Of a DNA stretch of 64,000 bases, positions 56,776 through 64,000 are shown in pieces (positions within the stretch are counted from its first letter, which is position 1; every line of letters starts with the position of its first letter). A program made the translations under genes and the position numbers. Under the pieces are notes generated by a model, which did no database searches, was not told the origin of the DNA, and was given only the letters and a program-made list of their open reading frames with translations. This DNA is from Isoetes taiwanensis. Lineage: Eukaryota; Streptophyta; Lycopodiopsida; Isoetales; Isoetaceae. Location: contig JAJEKV010000028.1 in the NCBI GenBank assembly GCA_021234155.1, positions 3,620,567 through 3,684,566 on the forward strand, read 5' to 3'.

Positions 56776-56863
56776 AAATTGGGCGACGCCCTATTTCCTT
56801 TGGAGGCTAGTATTAAACTTTGTTCAGACGACTATGAGGGCAAATTGGGCGGGCGCCCAATTT
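56776..56863. repeat. Palindrome cluster E
   Basis: Copies at 56776-56796 and 56842-56863 follow member 2. The last is a near-exact form (AAATTGGGCG, GG, CGCCCAATTT). Confidence 0.9.
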
Positions 56864-57105
56864 CCACAAAACAAATTGGTGTCTAGGGATTGTGGCCTAT
56901 GCTCCATCATAAAAATAGATAGAACCGGTTCCATTCATTAAGAAATGCATTACATAGATGTCATACACATATTATAAAACCAAATAAAACAACATGCCTC
57001 GACATAGGTAGTTCGACAAAAAAAAGAATACAAAGTAGAAAATATCGTGGTGCCGTTTTACAATGGCTAGTTCGACTTGAATAAGATCACCCCCGATCGA
57101 ACTCA

Positions 57106-57698
57106 TCAATGTAATTTCGCTATACAGTCCAGCCATTCATCCAATTCAAGGATCGAGTGAGGAGTGTTCACAATGAGCTTGGTTACCAAATCTTCACGCT
57201 TTTCCTTTTCTCCTTTTATAAAGCTTCTTAAATAATGGTCCAATGAGTTGTGCACCCAAACATCCTCTAATTTGAGTAGCCTCTTGTGGCCTCTCCCACA
57301 GAACAAGTCGTTTCAATGATATCGGGGAAGCTTCCAACTCCACCCTAGTGAGTTGATAATTGTTGTCCTTTAACAACCCATCCCCACCTGAGGAGCTTCA
57401 TGACCTACCTTGCAATCGATTTCGTTTCTTCCATTCTGATTTATCTCATTCTGCACCTCAACCTGCAATTGATTCGCGTGGGCTAAGATCTGCTCACTGA
57501 TATGGGACTGCATTTCAGTCATTGTGAATCCATACCGGCGCCTCGTTTCAACCATTCTCACTGCTTCGTTATGAATCTATGCTGCACAGATTTGCAAAAC
57601 AAAGCCTCATTAGCAACACCTCACACACAGGACGCGCTTTTCCTTGACCGCGAGTTGGGCGGGCTTGTCCTTGGCTTAATAGAAAAAGCTTCTGCCAT
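57106..57698 (-). pseudogene. Uncharacterised spliced gene, frame-shifted at the end
   Basis: A minus-strand ATG at 57698 gives MAEAFSIKPRTSPPNSRSRK. A GT donor and CAG acceptor can join it to RMVETRRRYGFTMTEMQSHI and EQILAHANQLQVEVQNEIN. The frame then breaks near 57370; shifted frames give LKRLVLWERPQEATQIRGC and LLKLEDVWVHNSLDHYLRSF, ending SILELDEWLDCIAKLH. I recognise no domain. It may be a host gene or another cargo gene of the palindrome-rich locus. The splice model is my proposal only. Confidence 0.4.
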
Positions 57699-58063
57699 AT
57701 CACCTACCAGCACGTTTCCCGAAAAATTCCGTCCTTCTATTTAAAAAACCATCATATTTTAGAAATTTGACTCAATTTCGGAGACGTATGGACTCAGGGA
57801 AAGTCCATAAATAATGAAACAGTGCTTGTATGTCATTCACAGTTTCTAGCTATGCCCAGCAACGCTGGGCACCTAAACTAGTGAACAATACTAAAGAAGT
57901 TGGGATGTCACTTCAAATCAAGTTCTTGCCTGGATGTAAGCGATCTTTTATTCAACAAGGAAAAACCATGGCAGTTACAAAAGAAGAGAACTATTCTTTC
58001 ACCAACCAGGCTCATCATGAGCAGGTGGCAGGTCACTCTCTTAACCTCATAAACACCATGCTC

Positions 58064-58240
58064 TTAAACCCACACAAGGTGGATAACAACCTTATATGTA
58101 TCAGGATAACTTCTAGCAGAGGCCGTTGCAACTCCCTGCAGCCAAGGATCGAGTTCCAAGCCCCTCTGCAGGCATCTATAAATTTCAGAATAGTTCATGG
58201 AGCAAATGATGGAATCCACATATTCTGGAGCCGATGGCAA
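58064..58240 (-). CDS. Small-protein family member 3, partial
   Basis: The minus-strand frame reads LPSAPEYVDSIICSMNYSEI, YRCLQRGLELDPWLQGVATA and YPDTYKVVIHLVWV before TAA. It aligns with member 2 (LPPPPEHLDTLTCLMTFDDL ... EYHVTIHIVWV) position by position. It ends 12 residues sooner than member 2. The start is unclear: an in-frame TGA lies just upstream, and MNYSEI at 58198 could be used. It may be the second exon of a larger gene. Confidence 0.55.
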   Translation of the reverse strand: MPSAPEYVDSIICSMNYSEIYRCLQRGLELDPWLQGVATASARSYPDTYKVVIHLVWV

Positions 58241-58483
58241 GGTAGATCAGCAATTGCAATTAGAACAGGACGCGATCGGATTGCAGGACATGACTAATGC
58301 ACTGCCACTAAGAGGAACTCATATTTATAGTATGAGCAATACAGTAGCAGCATTATTGTGTAGACATACGAGTATGCATGTGATTAGCACATGTAAAGGT
58401 GACACATGAAATATGCTAGAGTAGCTACAATAAAGAGCAACAATGCTACAGTAAAATTTCAGTACATATCTCTCTGAGTAGTG

Positions 58484-58877
58484 TTATTGGCCAAGCCAAA
58501 AAACTCCATAGTGATTCTCCAAGGTTTCTGCTCCTGCATGTGGTCTTTGTAATGGATGAGTGGCAGCAAAGCAGTCTGTCAATCTAATTCTAATATAATC
58601 AGGTCCCAAGAGCACTCCATGGCATGCTATAGTTGGTGCCATGTTATCAACAATGCCGTTGCCAATTACATCTTTCCTGTTTTCCGCTAACAAGAAGCAT
58701 GCTTCTCCAATGGAAAATTTTATTTCTCCTGCTTGATTGCTCATTTCTTTGACCTGTAAAGCTTTGTTAATTATGTTGCACAAGTTATGGCACCTCAATC
58801 CACTCATTTAATAGAAGAACTACCTGAGATATGGCAGCCTGGTCCAGCGCTTCAGCAAGCTTCCTTCTTGGCGACAT
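58484..58877 (-). CDS. Uncharacterised two-exon gene
   Basis: ATG at 58877 opens an 18-codon exon (MSPRRKLAEALDQAAISQ) ending at a GTAGTT donor. A 70-base intron ends in TTTACAG at 58754. The second exon continues in phase: VKEMSNQAGEIKFSIGEACF, LLAENRKDVIGNGIVDNMAP and on to a stop at 58484. I recognise no domain. The clean phase at both splice sites and the short plant-like intron favour a real gene. It neighbours member 3 in the same orientation. Confidence 0.5.
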
Positions 58878-58899
58878 CCCAAATTCGAATTAAAACACT

Positions 58900-59242
58900 G
58901 TAATGGAAACACAATTCTTGTGTTTCTCTAGAGGCAAGAGAGAAACACAAATTCCATGATCCAATGCGCAGCCAATAATGCTATAAATGGCCGGCATTTT
59001 TTAAATAGACAGTTAGTACAGGCCAATGATTGAAAAGTAGTTGGGAAAGGGACATTCGCGGGCAGGCTAAAAGTTTTTAAATTTTAAATTGCAGGCGGGA
59101 TTAATTTTCTTATTCTCTTAAAAAGTAATAAGGTTACTGTATGATTTTAATGGCGAGCATCTTTTCATTAATTTTTGTACGACCCGTGTAATAATCACGG
59201 GTTTTCTAATTCCAATCTAATTTAAATCTCGTTTTTTCATTC
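58900..59242. other. Intergenic, no gene seen
   Basis: AT-rich spacer between the minus-strand gene and the segmental repeat. Confidence 0.5.
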
Positions 59243-60090
59243 CTAATCATTCTTCTCTGCTCGAGGTTCTTGGTCACAGGGTTCCTCAGCACTAGCTTCA
59301 CGACATGGTATTGTATGCAATAAGGGTCTTTTTTTATTGGTGGTGTACAATAAAGCAATCCAGGACATAGGGTGCTTAACGGGTGCTGATTGCCCTTCAA
59401 GCTATCCTTCATTGCCCTTCCCTTGCCCTTCATTGCCCTTCAAAAAATATTAGGATGTTCCTTAGTTACATATAACATAATGAGCATATTAGTAATGTGA
59501 AGCCCCGATCACACATGTTATCTATGAAGGTGCTGATTTAGTGCTTGAATTTCGTTTTTTTGTACACCACCAGCAAAAAAACACCCATAACAATAAATGA
59601 AATATTTATACAATGCCTACATCGCACTACGTGCCACAGTGCATGCGACACGTATGGACAATAATAATATGAAATACATAAGAAAGGCATATTAATTTAC
59701 CAAATACAAATATATCGCCCTGGGCGCGACTCGTACAAAAGTATTCAATATTTTTGTTTGTGACATAACAGGTCTAGACACATCAGCACATCTCCCATTT
59801 TGTATTTGCTGAATCAGTACAAATATCATTTCGCCATTCCAATCTTTGCAGTTTTTTTTGCTCAATGGGTTACCTAACTGGTTTGGTGCATGTCAATGCT
59901 ACTAATGGAGTTCATGTCCACGAGCAAGGCTTGGCCTTGAGCCTCACCAAAGTTCGGGACAGGGCACTTCACAGAGATATCTCAAAAGCCACCCTATTCA
60001 GGGATTTTCACAGATTGGTCCACAAGTTCGACCATGTCCTTCCAGTTTCTGAGGAGAAAGATGGATATGAAAGTGCAATGCAGCAAGTGG
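59243..60090 (+). repeat. Segmental repeat, copy 2 (partner 22490-23075)
   Basis: Same order and high identity as copy 1, interrupted by a MITE at 59324-59586. The match ends within the ORF at 59865, near CAGCAAGTGGCAG. Confidence 0.9.
59320..59590. mobile_element. MITE, 263 bp, with 4-base target duplication and empty site
   Basis: The element at 59324-59586 has terminal inverted repeats of about 27-30 bases: GGGTCTTTTTTTATTGGTGG at one end, and the reverse complement of the other end is GGGTGTTTTTTTGCTGGTGG. ATAA flanks both sides (59320-59323, 59587-59590). The paralogous segment near 22564 lacks the element and has one ATAA. No coding capacity. The 4-base duplication does not point to a superfamily I can name with confidence. 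Confidence 0.9.
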
Positions 60091-60107
60091 CAGACGTGCA
60101 TGCGTAA
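59865..60107 (+). pseudogene. Truncated copy of the MGYLTG-type ORF
   Basis: ATG frame of 80 codons starting MGYLTGLVHVNATNGVHVHE, matching the first 75 residues of the ORF at 22846. It then ends in VADVHA and a stop because the flanking sequence differs. It is either truncated or alternatively continued by splicing toward gene 2, which begins 65 bases downstream. Confidence 0.5.
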
Positions 60108-60172
60108 GACTTGTCGCGCCATACGTGAGATGTTGGTGCAAGATGCTTACTTAATACAGAAATACTTCAGCA

Positions 60173-61310
60173 ATGGCTAACTTGGATATTTGTTTTATAG
60201 CTTCCAAGAGATCACTAGTTACATCAACTATTGCATCCTCAAAGAAACCCAGGAAGGACCCCAAGGTAGTACAAGAAGAAACTGAGAAGATAGATCAGAT
60301 GGCATCAAGCTAATTGATGACGGCAGAGTCATAACATGCGAGCTAAGTTAAGACATGCTAGAGACAGTTTTGCCTGAGGGGTCTGAATGGTATGTTACTA
60401 TGAGCAGGGCAGGCTCAAAATATGACGTGGTCTTGCATTCAAGGGAGAACAAAGACGCGACCTTCAAAAAAGTAGGGTTGGTTCTTTCATGCGAGGAGCT
60501 TGATGACGAGATCTTTGTCTTCATAATAGAGAAGACCGTAAAGAAGAATCTCAGCATTTCCAGATACAATATAGGTATAGACGAATTCATGCTAGATAAG
60601 ACAGTAGACGGTGTTACGAAGTATGGCTGGCCCCTTCAAGCCTCACACCATATAGTTTGTTCTATATATGAAGATATATCTGCAGTCCGAAGAAGTTTGC
60701 AGAAGAAACCATCTTCAAGCTTCTACATATCTGGTTTCAGTGGTAGTGGCGGCGCACTTGAGACAGAAACATTGGCCCTAGTACCTTTGCCAAAGCCAGT
60801 GAAGGAAACAGATAGTGAAAAGAAATCGAGGGTTGATGCTGTAGACAAGCTTCTGAAGTTCAAGTAATGGTATCCACTTGGTTTGGATGTAACAAAAAGG
60901 ATAGCCATTGACAAGCTGATAAGATCTCCTAGAGCATCTTTCATATCTAGGATCTTTAATCCAAAACATGCCCTGAGGATACAGAAGTCCATAGTTGAAT
61001 TTCCCACCACAGTACCAAATCCAGCTGATGTTCTACCACGGGACTCAGTCAATGACAAGCCATACCCATGGAAGACATGGAATGACCTAAGGAAGAGCGA
61101 CATGGAGCGCTACATTGTCATTGATGGACAACACTAAGTTGAGGCAGCGAAGGCGCTTATAGAGAAAATGGATAAGATAGGTGCCAAGGAGTACATGGAG
61201 CACTTCAGTTATAGGCAATGTCGAATCCTTAGTTATTACACGCCTCAACTTGCACTAACTATAATAAGTGCAGACTTGAACACAATTGCAAGGGCGGTAC
61301 AATACAACTT
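60173..61310 (+). pseudogene. ParB/methylase-like gene 2, exon 1
   Basis: ATG at 60173 gives MANLDICFIASKRSLVTSTI and a basic run (SSKKPRKDPK). A shift near 60285 leads to a long frame (DGIKLIDDGRVITCELS, then MLETVLPEGSEWYVTMSRAG) that runs to the intron. It is interrupted only by TAA at 60349, 60865 and 61135. The ParB-like domain starts WYPLGLDVTKRIAIDKLI and has YIVIDGQH, TAA, VEAAKAL, aligning with NGNHTTAVAQIL of gene 1. The end (RQCRILSYYTPQLALTI) aligns with RKCRVLAGNLTPTEYVK. Each stop sits where Gln would be plausible. Confidence 0.7.
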
Positions 61311-61499
61311 GTAAGTGACTATGTTTCTTAGTCTGCAGTAATCAACTCGCGCTACGCGCAAGACTGGAGCCCAACATCGGTCTGCAATCTCGTGCGTAGC
61401 GCGAGTAAGTTTTTTATTATCTTGCTTCAGCATACTCGCGCTACACACGAAATGGATATCTACATGGTACTAACTTATGGTTTTAAATTCTTATCTCAG
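61311..61499 (+). other. Intron of gene 2 with GC-rich inverted repeats
   Basis: GTAAGT donor and TTATCTCAG acceptor; the split codon gives Leu, joining ARAVQYN to PYPMQLRQARNQW. Inside, CTCGCGCTACGCGC near 61350 is inverted as GCGTAGCGCGAG near 61395, and a third copy CTCGCGCTACACAC lies near 61437. It occupies nearly the same place in the protein as an intron region of gene 1, whose intron also carries GC-rich palindromes of a different sequence. Confidence 0.85.
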
Positions 61500-62934
61500 A
61501 CCATATCCCATGCAGTTGAGGCAAGCTAGAAATCAATGGATTGAGCTTGGCCGTCCAATTTCAAAAAGAAAGAAGCAGGGGGAGAAGAAAGACAACTCCT
61601 ACGAGGAAATGATAAAGATGATCAGCAAGGTCATCATACGAAAGAAGAAGGATATTGCAGAGAAGGAAGAGGAAACTGGCACCAAGAAGAAGAAGTCCAA
61701 GAAAGGCCCCTCTGATTCCTACTACATACTGTTCAGTCCTGATCATGCGTGGGACAAATGGAATGAACTGTGGAACAAATGGACATCAGGAGAGCTTGTA
61801 GTAAAAGCAGGGAAACCTGAGAAAGGATCCCTTGAAGATTTTACCGTCACAAACTTGAGGAGTGCACAGGGGTTAAGGGAAGAAGAAATTTTCAAGGTCC
61901 TCCAGTCTATTATAGATGGACAGATCTTTGCGAAAAAGATTTCAAAAATCAAAGATGTACCATCCTTTCCAGAGGCCTGCAAATCCATGAAAGACCTCCG
62001 TGTCATGAGGGAGGCTATCTCAAAGGAACTCTTTGAGATGTCTGGAATAGAAAACATATCTGCGCAAGGTATCTTGGACATGATGAAAATAACCGATGAA
62101 GACCTGCTCAGGTACTCAATGTGGTCGCCTGGATTTATTCAGACATATAAATCCAGGAACAAGGAAAAACCAGCTCATCTACCATCAAAGGTCCTTGTGG
62201 AGCTGAAGTGCAAAGTCAGTGGAGACTTGGACATTCCTGAGACTGTCTCAGAAACCTACATGGTGAAGTCCTGTCAGGGTTCTCTAGTTGTTGCCACCCA
62301 GACTATTCCAAAGACAACTTCATTGTTTGTGGTGGACTGTCTAACATACCCTCAGGATATAGACTATTACATCTCCAGGCTCTCAAATTGTCTCAAGCAG
62401 ACCACTGAAGAGTACATCACACTTGTGTTCCTGTCTGAACCTGCAGAGGAATATCCAAAGACCTTGTAGGCCACCACTCAGATAGAGGCCAATATGAGCG
62501 TACGCCACAGGGTGCTAATAGATGGAACGCCTGCTAAGAACAATCATGTCACACGTGGCATAACAATGATCACTTACGTGATCATAAATAAAGTAGCAGA
62601 CGTAGTTTACGAGGCACACAAGAGTGGTCCCCAAAAGCTTCCCGAGCCGATACTCAAATTTACAGAGAAGGAGAGCTTGGATAATTACCACTGGATCGAT
62701 GATCTTACCTCGAACCTGACCGCTAAGGAATGTAAGAAGTACAAACAGGTGGGCCTGAAGGGAGGTGCAGTGAACAAGTACAGACTAAGCTCGAACTTGG
62801 CTTTCTACCTCGTGGATACATTTGTACCCAAGGGAGGCTTAGTCTGTGACTACTTTGTCAATGGTAGGGTTGGGCGTGAAGCTCTAGCCAATGGCAGAAA
62901 AGTTCAAAGCTGGGTGGCCACTGAGCAACTGTGA
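61500..62934 (+). pseudogene. ParB/methylase-like gene 2, exon 2
   Basis: In frame from the intron to TGA at 62932-62934 except for TAG at 62467. It begins PYPMQLRQARNQWIELGRPI (compare QLRNQWELYGKP in gene 1), has a Lys-rich linker, then LFVVDCLTYPQDIDYYISRL. That stretch lies where beta-class methylases have DPPY and a following helix. Near the end FVPKGGLVCDYFVNGRVGRE, AL aligns with the motif I-like VLDFFSGGSFSRAAL of gene 1. The DPPY and FxGxG residues are not preserved, so methylation activity is unlikely; DNA or cofactor binding may remain. No frameshift occurs in this exon. Confidence 0.7.
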
Positions 62935-63976
62935 CGAGCCTGCCGAGTTGACCCTCCAGGTAACTCGGAATCTTGTCAAAACTTGCACATTCTAGCTTGT
63001 TAATGGTGGTGAAGAATCGAATCTTCCTTTTGCACAATTGAAACTTAACCCATTACTAGAAATCCATCCTCATTGAGATACAATATATTCCCACAATCCA
63101 TCAAGAATACAAATTCAAAGGATGTACTATCCACAATACTCTCAATGTATATGCATAAATACTACTAAGCAAGCTAAACAAAAGCTTTTTAACTCCAGAT
63201 CACAACCACGATCCTCAGCTACATTGCTACATCCGCGCAACCACTGCCTTGCTTGTTCATTGCACATGCACTCACTAGGTTTAGACCTCGTGACTAAGTG
63301 GGGATCCCTAGCTGCCTCTGCATGCATGGACATACTCGGGAAATCTTGGATAAGCACAAACACAGACGAAAAATCCTACATGAGTACAATGCTAAGACAA
63401 TGACAACATAATCCAATGAAATACCAAACATGAACATCAGAAGCAAAGAACATAGCCAAAACACCAAACCATCATGACACATAGCTCTGAGACAATGAGA
63501 AGCTCAGCCAGCCTACATGCAGGCCCTGTTAGCAGAGAAATGCCTAGCCAGCTCACATTCCGAGCCCCGTTGGCAGAGTTGGTGGGGTAAACCTCCTATG
63601 CGCATACCCTTCCCAGCCCACGTCTGGCGCTGGATGGAGTCACAGAGGTGACGTAGCATCCTGATCAGGGAAACTACGTCCTGTGTCACAGAGCACATGA
63701 GTACCACAGAGAATCACAGATGAACATGAGCATGCCGAAGCAACCTAGGCCACCGAACCTAGAAGTCCGACCCGGGAGGTTCCAATGTGCCTACATTATA
63801 TTGCTGCTGATGTTGCCCATACAACCTACTCATGTTGAAGCGACCTCAGCGATGAAGACTAGAATAACAATTTCAAAGATGAAGAAATATCAAGTCATGT
63901 TACCACATTGATGTAAATCCAACGTCGTGCACTTTGTTGAACAAAGTAGAGATCTAAGCATTCTCCAATATGCAAA
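62935..63976. other. Intergenic, no gene seen
   Basis: Short open frames on both strands without recognisable domains. Around 63520-63620 a CAGCC/GCAGAG-rich stretch (CCCTGTTAGCAGAGAAATGC and CCCCGTTGGCAGAGTTGGTG) is internally repeated. Confidence 0.45.
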
Positions 63977-64000
63977 TGTGACGTTCCAACATAATATATG
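63977..64000 (+). repeat. Possible start of another LTR, cut by the window edge
   Basis: TGTGACGTTCCAAC matches the first bases of the 3' LTR at 49391 (TGTGACGTTCCACG). Only 24 bases are visible. Confidence 0.5.

Noticed and set aside
38152-56863. CRISPR-like reading of the palindromic repeats
   Set aside because: Spacing is irregular, there are no uniform spacers or cas genes, and the context is eukaryotic.
60349-62934. Genome-wide reassignment of TAA/TAG to Gln
   Set aside because: The intact kinase gene has no internal TAR and uses CAA/CAG for Gln; standard-code decay of gene 2 is simpler, so reassignment is kept only as a question for gene 2.
1-64000. tRNA, rRNA or riboswitch genes
   Set aside because: I saw no cloverleaf, B-box pair or rRNA stretch by eye; the only tRNA-related sequence is the retroelement primer-binding site. 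A tRNAscan or Infernal run would settle this.

Overview
The window looks like nuclear DNA of a land plant with a large, repeat-rich genome. The evidence is one intact six-exon gene for a chloroplast-type pfkB sugar kinase (NARA5-like) plus broken plant families: a lectin-type receptor kinase, an auxin response factor exon, a PPR protein, L1-type LINEs and a chromodomain Ty3/gypsy element. A fern or other non-seed plant fits the mix of PPR and DUF7869-type sequences, but that is a guess. GT-AG introns, the standard code and the AT-rich background fit a nuclear chromosome. I found no organelle or bacterial segment and recognised no RNA genes.

Layout. 0-7 kb: dispersed repeats and a 1.6-kb LINE insertion bracketed by a target duplication and ending in poly(A). 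7.2-9.0 kb: the pfkB gene, the only gene I consider clearly intact. 9-35 kb: gene relics (DUF7869 protein, kinase, ARF exon, PPR), a minus-strand LINE, many tandem duplications, a foldback MITE and a 2.1-kb polypurine tract. 35-40 kb: a minus-strand DUF8039-like/DUF7869-like transposon gene. 40.0-51.07 kb: an LTR retrotransposon with complete LTRs, PBS, PPT, gag, protease, RT and a chromodomain, but no RNase H or integrase. It carries extra ORFs before gag, one of which ends in a clear histone H3 fold. 51.5-55.4 kb: a broken gene for a ParB-like plus degenerate DNA-methylase-like protein whose first nine codons read like the histone H3 tail. 55.9-58.9 kb: three copies of a small unrecognised protein family and other short spliced genes. 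59.3 kb: a MITE with a visible empty site elsewhere in the window. 60.2-62.9 kb: a second ParB/methylase-like gene, interrupted only by TAA/TAG codons once one intron is removed. 63.98 kb: probable start of another LTR.

How the parts relate. The LTR element sits inside one of many copies of a short GC-rich palindrome (half-site AAATTGGGCG, then CGCCCAATTT). Sequence on both sides of the element matches a neighbouring intact copy, so before the insertion the 35-40 kb block was joined to 51.07 kb onward. The ancestral locus therefore had a transposon-like DUF7869 gene and a ParB/methylase-like gene pointing away from each other across a shared palindrome-rich spacer. This may be a large, undescribed plant mobile element with chromatin-related genes. 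Recurrent histone H3 pieces (the fold in the retroelement, the tail peptide on the ParB-like gene) are the most unusual theme.

Limits: many reading frames here carry single-base shifts, so decay and consensus errors cannot be told apart from this sequence alone.
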